Source of the DNA: an uncultured Bacteroidota bacterium
GTDB taxonomy: Bacteria; Bacteroidota; Bacteroidia; Bacteroidales; P3
Direction of reading: 5' to 3'
Assembly: GCA_902774845.1 (NCBI GenBank)
Contig: CACYJU010000010.1
Span: 1-64,000 of the forward strand
DNA length: 64,000 nt
Shown in pieces: positions 27,601 through 34,873 of this stretch; position 1 is the stretch's first letter; every line of letters begins with the position of its first letter. The position numbers and the translations under genes are program-made. The notes beneath the pieces are model-generated. The model saw only the letters and a list, made by a program, of their open reading frames with translations. It had not been told where the DNA came from and ran no database searches.

Positions 27601-28581
27601 GCCGGTGATTGCCCGATGAGCGGCAGTGTGACAATAACGGTTAACTATCCATCTACCGGCATCGACAATCAGAGGGCTTGCGATACCTACACATGGCCCA
27701 CCAACGGTGCTACATATACCGAAAGCACCAATGCGCCTATGGTCAACACTCTGACCAATGCCGTAGGGTGCGATAGTACTGCTATACTGCATCTGGTGGT
27801 GGTGTACAGCTCTGAGGGCGTAGACCATCAGACCCACTGCGATTCTTACAAATGGCCGCAGAACGGACAGACATACAACGCTTCTACCAACACTCCCAGT
27901 GTGGTGTTGCACAACGCCAACAGTGTGGGTTGCGACAGTACGTTGACGCTCGACCTTACTATCAATTATAGCACCAGGGTCCACGATGACGACAAGACCA
28001 TCTGTGAGAATGATCCTCCATACGTCTGGAACGGATCGGCATACAGCTACAACGGTACTTACGAGGTTCATCTCAGTACGGTCAACAACTGCGACTCTAC
28101 CGTGTGGTTCACCCTCACCGTCTACGATACCAGCCACACTTATATCTACGACACTTGTATGGTTAAGGAGTTGCCGTGGACATGGGGTGGCCGTTCCTAT
28201 CCAACACCTATCACCGACGACCTGTTCACCCTGACCAATATCTTCGGATGCGACTCGCTGGTGTTCTACAACCTCGAAGCTATCTTTGACTGCTCCGAGT
28301 TCCTTCAGTTCCCGAGTGTGGTCACACCTAACGGTGACGGACTGAACGATATCTTCCATATCGTCGGACTGCTCGAAGAGGATTGCTATCCGCTCAACCG
28401 TCTCACTATCTACAACCGTTGGGGTGCCAAGGTGTATGAGGTGAACAATATCGACGAGGAAAGCGACTTCTGGGATCCTGCGGCAGAACGTACTCCTGCC
28501 GGAACTTACTATTACCGCTTCGACGGTGATGGTTTCAAGGGACATGTCGAACGAAAAGGTGTGGTTGAGGTTGTCAGATAG
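21649..28581 (+). CDS. Giant multidomain surface protein with gliding/type-B T9SS C-terminal domain
   Basis: A 2310-residue exported protein. Signal peptide (1-33), then two copies of a beta-sandwich module (about 38-220 and 317-490, each beginning near a C-x-x-x-GTGTST motif), with bacterial Ig-like (BIG2) repeats after each. A proprotein-convertase P-like domain spans about 903-1127. Five SprB-type repeats (G-G-x-x-x-Y-x-x-x-W pattern, each opening with a C-N-G-like start) run from about 1527 to 1925, and C-D-S-Y-x-W/GCDST repeats follow. The last 95 residues are the gliding-motility-associated (CHU_C) sorting domain, with FPSVVTPNGDGLNDIFHI and YNRWG. Such proteins are exported by the type IX secretion system and held on the surface as adhesins. 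The ligand is unknown. Confidence 0.9.
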   Translation: MELTSICCKKNLFSLVRLLIAVVLFVPAGLKAQNINDCQWYTCGTGTSTSYNTPLNNYYNYSYTQMLYMGNELSGQEGTIYKIGFQYGYSSAMSSKTNVKIYMKNVTNNSFADGSSWITTGLTQVYSGSLNCSGNGQWNDFTLSSPFNYTGGNLLVVVDDNSGDYDGSSYVFRYSTTTGNTVIRYQSDGTYSSHTVNGNNRIANQTGSYGNQRVNTRFCIAENCSSHRSGNFAFNPSTATYNYVVGSGDFAEPTLVNTLSPAGTVTYTSSNTDVATVSNTGAVTFTGFEGTVTITATSASGNYCKEYATYTINVNDGCPKFGTGTSTTSSAPISTFYKNSYHQMIYTAAEIGSGGIINAIGFESLGTNSQPRNIEIYMGETSVSSFGSTATSEFVPVDQLELVYSGVWNITAGWQMFPVDFLYSGLENLVIAVKSGASNYSSSNFAYTPGSEYLTLYCYSDTYEPIPANITSYSGSVSRLQYRVNTKICIDACSIRPTFEFENTMAMCYQGSNCPMLPLDNTSSGNVTFTSSDESIATVDNNGVITTLDRGETTITAFLEMSGEVCPAKASYILQVVCPALIPSAESVSLCQGGSVTLNASTPGGGDLEWFDAVDATTPVHTGTTYTINADHTTTYFVATYNGDYDCASSRVPAYVNVFDVAYESSTQNISGYVGVTMYGYPPMGSTSGTHYTATGMPAWMTLNADGSFSGTPTAAGSGSFTITATNGSCSKNITITWNVVANNLSCCDPNAFYIFKTGDPLPIQMDADGFYYINVCKDEPATFRVQSLANCTGYTFTWRLASSTGGLLVEQNGQTFTYTYDRAMGYNMTLTARKTGSGACNVSIPIRIRVAGVFQVATRPSFDLCKGEPFNIYVSSDGIGSVDVIRPNGASGSTLGVPDTIFLPDGVVCNGSCSYISSVNFTDFSAGATIRDENDLLFLMINIEHSFIGDIAIYLTCPNGTSVSVMNFAGTGSSSCTVPSEFTGWVGTSTSQATAFGLCNDCTASEYGFTGDYTTDKCNNTPPNNQPGIGWNYCWSQNNNRGYVYASSPNSRVYETANHNSPGPCMTAVDSSDMENMTQIYLPDGDFADFVGCPLNGQWTVTVIDGYSVDNGYIFNWELGLNEELLPDSWTYTVDVDSAWVDCGWPTTKAGVYMEITPPEDFVGTTGCDLNLRDEYGCISHYQNIVTVTMNPTINNTDVVTECDSYTWARTGVTYTVGDTIIDNQLTDHGCPDRDTLILTLNYTHYDTVDEQACQHYAWPINGQDYTATTSVTETLDGQAVGGCDSIVTLNLEILPELTSERDTSVCPIAFPFDWYGSHFTGPGTQTQNLQTAGGCDSIVTLTVNAFSKPEITLTNPSEAGQCPIATTANYVVTSNVSGGTANFTYAWTGDYTGTDANATIPGTGTCGDFSVEVVVTDANGCMDTASTSFSAIDVEAPTFNSPITTTAAVLSGNNCVYLVPDIIAMVQPQDNCSIASQVQTPTANTQITGETDVIVVVTDACGNMDSITVHLTVPATVEAEIEHTDVACNGGHDGVVNVFNVTGGSGGYHYVWSATGGGSSSGGMGDVATITGCTAGFYMVVVSDANGCSVTLNDTINESSDMVLVLTADTVQCYNTATGRITITTLTGGTGVYSEYNWSNEEHSSTGIENLMPGQYSLTVIDDANCRITASATVMNRAQLVLSPAGSVNTLCNGSADGSASVTAVGGVTPYQYVLSNTDTNTTGTFGSLAAGSYQVQVIDAMGCKNTTTVTVGQPAVLQLQEAMSAHQNVDCFGNATGGVTVAAYGGTPQYTYELNGATNTTGVFSNQLAEGTYVVNVTDHNNCPAQTTVVITQPTLLQISATHENLGCKQDGSGSIDLTVWGGTPQYGYQWRYNNVNYATSQDLTGIMAGEYTVTVTDNHGCPHDTTITVTEPDGMVLTMSDPVTICLYDSADISATIQDGTGTPPYRFTWSNGHTNNGVNTDQQTVSPTNTTTYTVNVLDAGDCPMSGSVTITVNYPSTGIDNQRACDTYTWPTNGATYTESTNAPMVNTLTNAVGCDSTAILHLVVVYSSEGVDHQTHCDSYKWPQNGQTYNASTNTPSVVLHNANSVGCDSTLTLDLTINYSTRVHDDDKTICENDPPYVWNGSAYSYNGTYEVHLSTVNNCDSTVWFTLTVYDTSHTYIYDTCMVKELPWTWGGRSYPTPITDDLFTLTNIFGCDSLVFYNLEAIFDCSEFLQFPSVVTPNGDGLNDIFHIVGLLEEDCYPLNRLTIYNRWGAKVYEVNNIDEESDFWDPAAERTPAGTYYYRFDGDGFKGHVERKGVVEVVR

Positions 28582-28625
28582 TCGTACGTTTTTGAGAGAA
28601 AATGTCGAGAATGTGAAAAAAACAC

Positions 28626-28633
28626 TATCTTTG
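28626..28633 (+). promoter_or_regulatory. -7 promoter box before the small T9SS protein
   Basis: TATCTTTG matches TAnnTTTG and lies 24 bases before the ATG, so the second surface protein can be transcribed on its own. Confidence 0.6.
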
Positions 28634-28656
28634 CGGAAGAAAAGAAACGAGTGATA

Positions 28657-29688
28657 ATGACGTTAAACGCTAAGAGCGAGATAATAAGACGAGTTTTGAT
28701 ACGGCTTGCAGTCGTGGTTCTCTTCTTTTTTGCCGCCACTACGGTGGAGGCGAGGAGGCCTATGGCTGACAGTCCACGTTATGGCGACACGTTGGCTGCG
28801 GAGTGCGACAGCTTCACCTGGTACGGCACGACATATACCGAGTCGTGCGATGTTCAGCATACCTTTGCTGGTGCGGCTTTCGATGGGTCTGACAGCATCG
28901 TTACTTTGCATCTTGTGATATTCTCTTCCTGCGCTACGGCAGACTCACAGACGGCTTGCGACCAGTTCCTCTGGACCGCGAACAACGCAGTCTATACGAG
29001 AAGCAGCAGGTCTGTTGCTGTGTTGACGAACTCCGATGGATGTGACAGCACGGTGACGCTCTATCTTACAATCAACTATTCGGACACAGTCGATATGGAT
29101 ACTGGCGAGGTTTGCTTGGGAGCGGAGTATCAGTGGCGCGATTCCATACTGACGGAGTCTGGAACATACAGCTACACTGTGCCTAACGACGTGGGTTGTG
29201 ATTCGCTGTGGCAGTTGACGCTGATAGTGCATGATACCTTGGATGTGACTGTCGACGACACGTGTGCATATAAGGACCTTCCGTGGACTTACGGCGATCG
29301 GGTGTATCAGGATTCTGTAAGGAACGATATCTTCAACTTGAAGAGTCAGTATGGGTGCGACTCGACGGTACACTACAACCTTACGGTGGTATGGCGGTGT
29401 GACGCCTTCCTGCAGTTTCCCACGGTGGTCACGCCTAACGGTGACGGAATAAACGACCGCTTTGTGATATTCAATCTTGTCGACGAGGGGTGTTATCCCC
29501 ACAACCATTTGAGCATCTATAATCGATGGGGATGGCTGATGTACGACAAGGAGAATATCAGTGAGGACGAGGACTTCTGGAGCCCCGAAACGGCTCTCCC
29601 AGGCACCTATTTCTTCCACTTCGAAGGTTACGGCTTCACCGACAAGGTAGAACGTAACGGCTCCTTCGAAATAATAAGACAACCTTGA
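28657..29688 (+). CDS. Small surface protein with gliding/type-B T9SS C-terminal domain
   Basis: A 343-residue relative of the giant upstream protein. After an N-terminal hydrophobic signal (about residues 10-30, ending near VEA) come three to four repeats of the C-D-S-F-T-W ... GCDS(T)VTLxLTI type, also found near the C-terminus of the large protein. The end is a full CHU_C sorting domain with FPTVVTPNGDGINDRFVI, YNRWGW and PGTYFFHFEGYGF. By eye the final 120 residues are over half identical to the end of the giant protein, so the pair arose by duplication. A GTG two codons upstream is an alternative start. A strong terminator follows. Confidence 0.88.
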   Translation: MTLNAKSEIIRRVLIRLAVVVLFFFAATTVEARRPMADSPRYGDTLAAECDSFTWYGTTYTESCDVQHTFAGAAFDGSDSIVTLHLVIFSSCATADSQTACDQFLWTANNAVYTRSSRSVAVLTNSDGCDSTVTLYLTINYSDTVDMDTGEVCLGAEYQWRDSILTESGTYSYTVPNDVGCDSLWQLTLIVHDTLDVTVDDTCAYKDLPWTYGDRVYQDSVRNDIFNLKSQYGCDSTVHYNLTVVWRCDAFLQFPTVVTPNGDGINDRFVIFNLVDEGCYPHNHLSIYNRWGWLMYDKENISEDEDFWSPETALPGTYFFHFEGYGFTDKVERNGSFEIIRQP

Positions 29689-29740
29689 TATAGCCAGGTC
29701 GTTTTATTATTTAGTTTCGGTTAAATTACTTTAGAAAGAA

Positions 29741-29780
29741 ATTAAGGGACCAGATTCATGTGGTCCCTTAATGTTTTTAT
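29741..29780 (+). terminator. Terminator after the surface protein pair
   Basis: Perfect 12-base arms ATTAAGGGACCA (29741-29752) and TGGTCCCTTAAT (29761-29772), followed by GTTTTTAT. Confidence 0.9.
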
Positions 29781-29897
29781 CACGGAAAAACCAGTGTTCA
29801 GTGTGGGTGAAAATCTTTAAGCTAAAGTGAAGAGTATGTGTTGACTTTAAAAGGTAGTTCAACTCCTCAACCTTTCACTCTATTAAAGTTTATAACT

Positions 29898-31193
29898 CTA
29901 TTTCAGCCAGCTGCGGGGGTTGAGGCTGGTGGTGCTGTTCCAGAGTTGGAAGCTGAATTCGGCAAGGCCGCTGCCGTCACCTTTCCATACGGTTCCGAGT
30001 TGCTGGCGGGCTGTCACCTTCGCTCCTTCTTTCACATTCACCGTCTGCATGTTTGCGTATACCGACATGTAATCGCCGTGACGCACTATCACGCCTTTGG
30101 CTCCGTTGGGGGTGGTGAACACTCGTGACACTTTGCCGTTGGCTACACAGTTCACCGAGGTGCCGGCAACACAGCTGAGGTCTATGCCGTTGTTCATGTT
30201 CACACCTCCGGAGGCGTGTGTGTATTTACCGTATTCACGCACCACGCTCTTATAGCTTACAGGCCAAGGGAGCCTTCCTCTTATCGCTGAGAATTCGGCG
30301 CTTTCGGGACTCTCGTTGGCTGACGGCTTGAAGGTGTCTGCCGACGAGCTGCTGGCGGGCTTGCTCGCTGTGGAGGTTGCAGGCTTGGTAGTTGTGGTGC
30401 TGGTATTGGTGGTCTTGTTGGATGCGGCTTTGCGTGCTGCCTCTTCACGCCTTGCTTTGGCAATCTCCTCGTTAACGATTTTCTGTATCTGCTTTTGAAG
30501 TTGTTGACGCTGCTTCTCTTTCTGGTTTATCTGCTTGCTGAGTGTCTGCTCCTGTTTTTTGGAGGCGTTGAGCGACTGCTGCTTCTGTTGCTGTTCTTTG
30601 GCGAGGAGGGCTTTGTTCTGGTTCTCTTTTATCAGCAGGGTGCTCTGCTCGGCACGTTGTTGTCCAAGTTGGTCGGCGGTGGCCTGAAGTGCCTGCTGAC
30701 ATGATGTTATCTCTGCGGCCTGGAGCTTGCGGTAGTCGCTATAGTCACGGTAGCAGCGCAGTTTGAGGTAAGAGTGGTTGTAGGTGGTGTTGTCGAACAC
30801 AAGTCCTTGCTTGTTGAGGTTCATTTGGCTGCGGTACATCACGTTCACCACTTTGGCATATTCGCCTTTCAGGCTATCGATATGAGCTCTCATGATGGTG
30901 ATGCTGTCGCGGGTCTGAACTATCTGCTGGTCCAGAATCTGTATCTGTGACCCGAGGTTGGCTATGAGCTTGGTCCGTTCGTCTATTTTCTTGTTCAGGG
31001 CTTTCAGCTGTGCGGCATTGAGTTTGGTGTTTTTCTTGGCACCAGCCAGCTCGTTGTTGAGGCGTTTTATCTCTTTTTCGAGTTTGGTCTTTTCGTTTTC
31101 GAGCTGTTTTTTCGACTGCCCGTAGGCGGGCGAGGCGACACAGAAAGCCGCTAAAAGCAGTATTATGACACTTGTCTTGTGGAATCTGAACAT
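29898..31193 (-). CDS. EnvC-like murein hydrolase activator (degenerate LytM/M23 domain)
   Basis: A 431-residue protein: signal peptide (1-25), long coiled coil of heptad-like K/E/Q-rich sequence (about 26-245), a low-complexity T/S/K-rich linker (about 255-300), and a C-terminal LytM (M23) domain (about 320-431). The zinc-binding residues are not kept: the HxGIDI position reads NNGIDLS, the YAH position reads YANMQ, and the HxH position reads FSFQLW. This is the pattern of EnvC/NlpD-type proteins, which do not cut peptidoglycan themselves but activate amidases at division. The name rests on architecture; the partner amidase is not in the window. It lies downstream of the phosphofructokinase gene, with a hairpin between them. 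Confidence 0.88.
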   Translation of the reverse strand: MFRFHKTSVIILLLAAFCVASPAYGQSKKQLENEKTKLEKEIKRLNNELAGAKKNTKLNAAQLKALNKKIDERTKLIANLGSQIQILDQQIVQTRDSITIMRAHIDSLKGEYAKVVNVMYRSQMNLNKQGLVFDNTTYNHSYLKLRCYRDYSDYRKLQAAEITSCQQALQATADQLGQQRAEQSTLLIKENQNKALLAKEQQQKQQSLNASKKQEQTLSKQINQKEKQRQQLQKQIQKIVNEEIAKARREEAARKAASNKTTNTSTTTTKPATSTASKPASSSSADTFKPSANESPESAEFSAIRGRLPWPVSYKSVVREYGKYTHASGGVNMNNGIDLSCVAGTSVNCVANGKVSRVFTTPNGAKGVIVRHGDYMSVYANMQTVNVKEGAKVTARQQLGTVWKGDGSGLAEFSFQLWNSTTSLNPRSWLK

Positions 31194-31232
31194 ATAATGA
31201 GGATAATATAATATGGATACAAAAATATAAAC

Positions 31233-31267
31233 AAAAAGCGGGCAACCTTTGTCGCTGTCCGCTTTTT
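31233..31267 (-). terminator. Terminator after the phosphofructokinase gene
   Basis: AAAAAGCGG (31233-31241) pairs with CCGCTTTTT (31259-31267). Read on the minus strand the stem ends in a T-rich run. Confidence 0.75.
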
Positions 31268-31309
31268 TATCAAACCGACAATGTTGATATGTCGGTGACC
31301 TATGGTTGG

Positions 31310-32539
31310 TTACCAGTTCAGTATCCGTTTGAAGTCGTAGGCTTCGGGGTTGTCTACATACTTCTTGGCAGCTTCGTAGTCGTCAGGTGTCACGTAGTCC
31401 ATGATGTCGTTGACGTACGAGGTTACCTTGTTGCTCTCCACGTTCACCAGACGCGGCGGTATCTTGCCGGTCTCCGGGTCTTGCAGGTCCTTGAGGTAGA
31501 GTGGGCTCACGTTGCCCCTGTGGTCTACATACACCATGCAGCCAGTGCATCCTTCGTTGAAGAGCTTGTGTACACCCATACCCATAAGCGAGCAGTAGGT
31601 CAGGTCGAAGGCTATGGGAGTGTGGCAGCGTATTTCGTAGCCTATCTCCACAGGACGGGTCTTCACTTTCAGTCCGAGTTCTTTTACTTTGCGCTCGAGC
31701 AGGTCGTTGAAGATATGAGCTTTCGACACCTTGCCCAGTTCTGGGTGACCATGTTCATCATAGCTGAAGTGGATGCCGCTGTTCTTTATCTCCTCGTCAC
31801 TGAGCGAGTGGAACACACCCTCCGAAATCATAGCAGCACCGTAGTTGATGCCCATCAGCTTGCGCTTGATTATGCACGAAACCACCATGTTGATGATCTT
31901 TTCAACGGTGATTTCGGTCTTGTTGAAGAATTCAGGTATGATAACCATAGGATAGTGGCATGCACCGGCGATGCCGAGTGCGAGGTGTCCGGCCGAACGA
32001 CCCATGGCGCTCACCACAAACCAGTTCTCGCTGGTGCGGGCGTCTTCCATAACAGCGGTGGCCAGCACGCAGCCCTGAGCTTTGGCGCTGTTGTATCCAA
32101 AGGTGGGGCTGGAGTTGGGTAACGGCAGGTCGTTGTCGATGGTCTTGGGTACATGTATGTTGGCGATGGGATAGTGCTTGTCGGCAAGGAACTTGGCGAT
32201 ACGGTTAGCTGTAGAGGCAGTGTCGTCGCCACCGACGGTGACCAGCAGCTTTATCTCGTTCTCGGTGAAGAGCTTGAGGTTAAAACGCTGTTCAAAGTCC
32301 TCAGGTGTAGGTTTGAATCGGCTCATCTTCAGTATGCTGCCGCCTTTATTGAAGATCTCGTCAGCCAAGAGGAAGTCCACCTCCTGCATTCTGGGTTTGT
32401 CAGTGAAAAGGGCACTGTAGCCTCCGTGGAGACCGATGACGCGATAGCCGTCGCGCAGGAAAGTTTTTGCCACCGAGGCAACAACGGTGTTCATTCCAGG
32501 GGCAGGACCGCCGCCTGTGAGGATTGCTATTGATTTCAT
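31310..32539 (-). CDS. 6-phosphofructokinase, pyrophosphate-dependent type
   Basis: A 409-residue phosphofructokinase-family enzyme that phosphorylates fructose 6-phosphate in glycolysis. The nucleotide/PPi loop reads ILTGGGPAPGMN (6-17), the GGDDT motif carries Asp where ATP enzymes have Gly, and PKTIDND has the Lys typical of PPi users. The substrate-binding MGRSAGHLAL is intact. These residues together favour pyrophosphate rather than ATP as phosphoryl donor, which makes the step reversible. The length and the insertions (for example CTGCMVYVDHRGNV) match the large Bacteroidota/plant-like PFP clade. The start is at the MKSIAILTGG methionine; upstream lie TGAATG-type phrases in the reverse orientation (about 32560-32590). 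Confidence 0.92.
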   Translation of the reverse strand: MKSIAILTGGGPAPGMNTVVASVAKTFLRDGYRVIGLHGGYSALFTDKPRMQEVDFLLADEIFNKGGSILKMSRFKPTPEDFEQRFNLKLFTENEIKLLVTVGGDDTASTANRIAKFLADKHYPIANIHVPKTIDNDLPLPNSSPTFGYNSAKAQGCVLATAVMEDARTSENWFVVSAMGRSAGHLALGIAGACHYPMVIIPEFFNKTEITVEKIINMVVSCIIKRKLMGINYGAAMISEGVFHSLSDEEIKNSGIHFSYDEHGHPELGKVSKAHIFNDLLERKVKELGLKVKTRPVEIGYEIRCHTPIAFDLTYCSLMGMGVHKLFNEGCTGCMVYVDHRGNVSPLYLKDLQDPETGKIPPRLVNVESNKVTSYVNDIMDYVTPDDYEAAKKYVDNPEAYDFKRILNW

Positions 32540-32692
32540 GATGATAGGAGTTTAGATATTATTGCTTGAATGCGTTAATGCTTGAGTGATAGTTAAAAAG
32601 TTTCGCTTCGCTTGAAAGGTTTGATATGGTGTAAAGGTGTAGTAGTGTCTTCGTCTTCGTTATCGTTAAGGTGACAGGTGTTATTGCTTACA

Positions 32693-33628
32693 TTATTTAT
32701 AAATGTATTCGGTTGTGATGGTTTCGCCAGTTCCGAAGGGACGGCCCTGGGTTGTCTTCTCGCATACGCGCTTGGTTGGGTAGTCTCCATCGTAGGTGTA
32801 TGAGAACGAGCAGGTTTCGACGGTCTCGCCACCAGACACCATAGAGTATTCCGTCACGTTGTTAGGGCATCCGTAGAGAGGAATAGAGGTGGCGGAAATC
32901 TGTTCTTTGGTCCAGAAATTCTTCAGTGGGTTTTTCTTGCTGTCGTAAGAGAATGACCATTCGGCTTTGATGTCGTCGCCGTAATATGATCGTACCTTCA
33001 TGATGATGTTGTCGTTTGCCCATTCTATCACCACCTTCTCGTTGAAAATCTCCTCAGGACCAGAGGCTTTGCGGTCTGCTGCCATCTCATATAGGTATGC
33101 GGTGTAGGGGGCGAAGGTCAGCACCTCCGAAGGCAAGGCCTCTTGCTTGAACGCACCCTTGGCGGTGGAGTAGTATTCGGTGTAGGCCTCGGTGATGTGT
33201 CCGTCGGTATGCTTCAGGTCGGTGGTGGCGAGGAGCGTGTGGTCCACATACCACTGGATCTTCGTCAGTTCCTTGCCGTTATAGGTATAGACGGTGCGGT
33301 GACTGCGAGATGAGTTTGCCTTCTCGCTGACGAGGCCGCCACTGTAGGTGAAGCGGTCGGTCCCTGAGGTAGAGCCGTTCTTCTCGGAGTATTTTATCGA
33401 TTCCAGACGGCGGTGATCCCAGGTCCACTCCTCACAGAGGTAGCGAGGGTCATCATAAGTTTCCTTCTCCCATTCGCCGCTCTCGGTGTTGTAGCTCATA
33501 AACCATCCCGAGGTCTGAGAGTAGACCTCCACGATCTTCTTTTTGGCGGAGTAGACTCCTTCGCCTTTCTCGCAGGAGGCGAGGAAGAGGCAGAGTGCGA
33601 CGGTCAAGGGTATGTAGAGAGGTTTCAC
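32693..33628 (-). CDS. Lipoprotein of a four-member paralogous family (copy 1)
   Basis: A 311-residue lipoprotein with signal MKPLYIPLTVALCLFLASC (lipobox cysteine 19). The mature N-terminus EKGEGVYSAKKKIVEVY and the repeated strand pairs of the RHS/YD-like kind (YTYNGKELTKIQWY, FSYDSKKNPLKNFW, FSYTYDGDYPTKRV) match the three tandem lipoproteins at 57822-60910. The repeated Y-T-Y-D-G-x-x-L-T-K-I pieces suggest an extended beta-sheet. Function unknown; probably surface or periplasmic. The start is GTG at 33628, which overlaps the stop of the beta-barrel gene upstream (GTGA), so the two are translationally coupled. Confidence 0.75.
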   Translation of the reverse strand: MKPLYIPLTVALCLFLASCEKGEGVYSAKKKIVEVYSQTSGWFMSYNTESGEWEKETYDDPRYLCEEWTWDHRRLESIKYSEKNGSTSGTDRFTYSGGLVSEKANSSRSHRTVYTYNGKELTKIQWYVDHTLLATTDLKHTDGHITEAYTEYYSTAKGAFKQEALPSEVLTFAPYTAYLYEMAADRKASGPEEIFNEKVVIEWANDNIIMKVRSYYGDDIKAEWSFSYDSKKNPLKNFWTKEQISATSIPLYGCPNNVTEYSMVSGGETVETCSFSYTYDGDYPTKRVCEKTTQGRPFGTGETITTEYIYK

Positions 33629-34263
33629 TTTTCTGATTTCTCAAAGTGGTAGGAGACGCCGAGCATGAGCATGTCGCGTTTGATGCGGCGTTTACCAGTG
33701 AAGCGGTGTCCCGAGCTGAGCATCTCGCGGTCGAATTCAAGGCGTAGGCCGAACTGACGGAATCGGAACTCCAACCCCATGTCGAGAGCCATGTTTATCG
33801 CCCCCGTGCGGTGGTAGGCCGCATCCTTGTAGTAGGCGTCGGTGAACATGATGCCTTTCATCTCGCCGAAGGTGAGACCCAGGCTGGGGCCTGCGAACAC
33901 CGAGAAATGGAGTTTGGCGGCGGGGTCGAAGGTGTAGTTCACGTGAGCAGGGATGACGATATCATACTCCTTGTAGCCCGGGTCGGTGATCACGGCTTTA
34001 GCCTGTGATTCGGTCTGGCCTGTGCGGATAGAGGAGACGGTGTTCTGTGTCGGCATCGACATCTGCACGGCTATGCCAGTGCGGATGCCCAGCTGCTCGG
34101 CGAGGCGGAAGTTGTAGCCTGCGTCAAGGTGAGCGCCGTGCAGCAGTATGGTGGTCTTGCTGGCCCGTTCTATCACCAGCGAGTAACCACCGTGCACGTC
34201 AAACTGCGCGAGAGCCGAGAGGCTCACGGCCATCATGGTCAGGAGTATAGCGAGACGTCTCAT
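33625..34263 (-). CDS. Outer-membrane beta-barrel protein (PorT-like)
   Basis: A 212-residue exported protein with signal peptide MRRLAILLTMMAVSLSALAQ. The mature part has strand pairs and aromatic ends typical of the Bacteroidota outer-membrane beta-barrel family (PF13568-like): HLDAGYNFRLAEQLGIRTGI, LHFSVFAGPSLGLTFGE, INMALDMGLEFRF and a final LMLGVSYHFEKSEK. No specific ligand is evident. It overlaps the lipoprotein gene by four bases; the pair probably acts together at the outer membrane, which is inference from coupling. Confidence 0.75.
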   Translation of the reverse strand: MRRLAILLTMMAVSLSALAQFDVHGGYSLVIERASKTTILLHGAHLDAGYNFRLAEQLGIRTGIAVQMSMPTQNTVSSIRTGQTESQAKAVITDPGYKEYDIVIPAHVNYTFDPAAKLHFSVFAGPSLGLTFGEMKGIMFTDAYYKDAAYHRTGAINMALDMGLEFRFRQFGLRLEFDREMLSSGHRFTGKRRIKRDMLMLGVSYHFEKSEK

Positions 34264-34274
34264 TTTTTATATAG

Positions 34275-34309
34275 AAAAAGCCGCCCATTTCATCGACAGG
34301 CGGCTTTTC
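34275..34309 (-). terminator. Terminator after the second HU gene
   Basis: AAAAGCCGCC (34276-34285) pairs with GGCGGCTTTT (34299-34308). It lies between the end of HU and the start of the next minus-strand gene. Confidence 0.85.
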
Positions 34310-34324
34310 ATCTGAGTCTCAAAT

Positions 34325-34609
34325 TTATTTGGTCTTGTCTTTAACCTCGTTCATGAACTCTTTGCAGGGTTTGAAAGCGGGGATGTTGTGAGCCGGCACG
34401 TTGACGGCGGTACCCTTGCTGATGTTGCGTCCCACTTTGGCAGCACGATGCTTGATGATGAACGAACCGAAACCGCGGAGATAGACCTCCTCGTTAGCGG
34501 TGATAGACTCCTTGATGGAGATCATGAGTTCTTCCACGATGTTGAGTACGGCGGCTTTTTCAATACCGGTCTTGTTGCTGATAGCTGTTACAATTTCTGC
34601 TTTTGTCAT
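34325..34609 (-). CDS. HU family DNA-binding protein (second copy)
   Basis: A 94-residue HU protein, MTKAEIVTAISNKTGIEK at the start, with GFGSFIIKHR and the arm/C-terminal segment VPAHNIPAFKPCK. It differs from the copy at 5675-5959 mainly in the helices, and in VNVPAHN for ILIPAHN. Two HU proteins can form heterodimers with different DNA preferences; here that is inference. It has its own strong promoter and its own terminator, so it is a single-gene transcript. Confidence 0.94.
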   Translation of the reverse strand: MTKAEIVTAISNKTGIEKAAVLNIVEELMISIKESITANEEVYLRGFGSFIIKHRAAKVGRNISKGTAVNVPAHNIPAFKPCKEFMNEVKDKTK

Positions 34610-34647
34610 AACTGTTATATTTGTTGTTTTTGTGTCGAAATATTTTG

Positions 34648-34678
34648 CAAAGGTACAAAAAAATATTTAATCCACAAA
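34648..34678 (-). promoter_or_regulatory. Promoter for the second HU gene
   Basis: Read on the minus strand: TTTG (34675-34678), 19-base spacer, TACCTTTG (34648-34655). This is the best full match to the Bacteroidota consensus in the window. Confidence 0.8.
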
Positions 34679-34827
34679 CACTTAGTTGAAAAAGTGGCAA
34701 AAACGGCGAGAGAATGAGGTGGGAGGGAAGATGGAAGAAGTAAGAGGTAAGATGTATTTTGGCTTCTTGGTTGGTGTTGTGGTGTGGGTGGTTGAAAAGT
34801 TTCTTATTCACTTTTAATAAAAAGATG

Positions 34828-34835
34828 TACCTTTG
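34828..34835 (+). promoter_or_regulatory. -7 promoter box before the PCMD-like gene
   Basis: TACCTTTG matches TAnnTTTG and lies 38 bases before the ATG at 34874. Confidence 0.6.
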
Positions 34836-34873
34836 CACCCGCCAAACAAGCAATTTTAAACCAAACATAAAAG

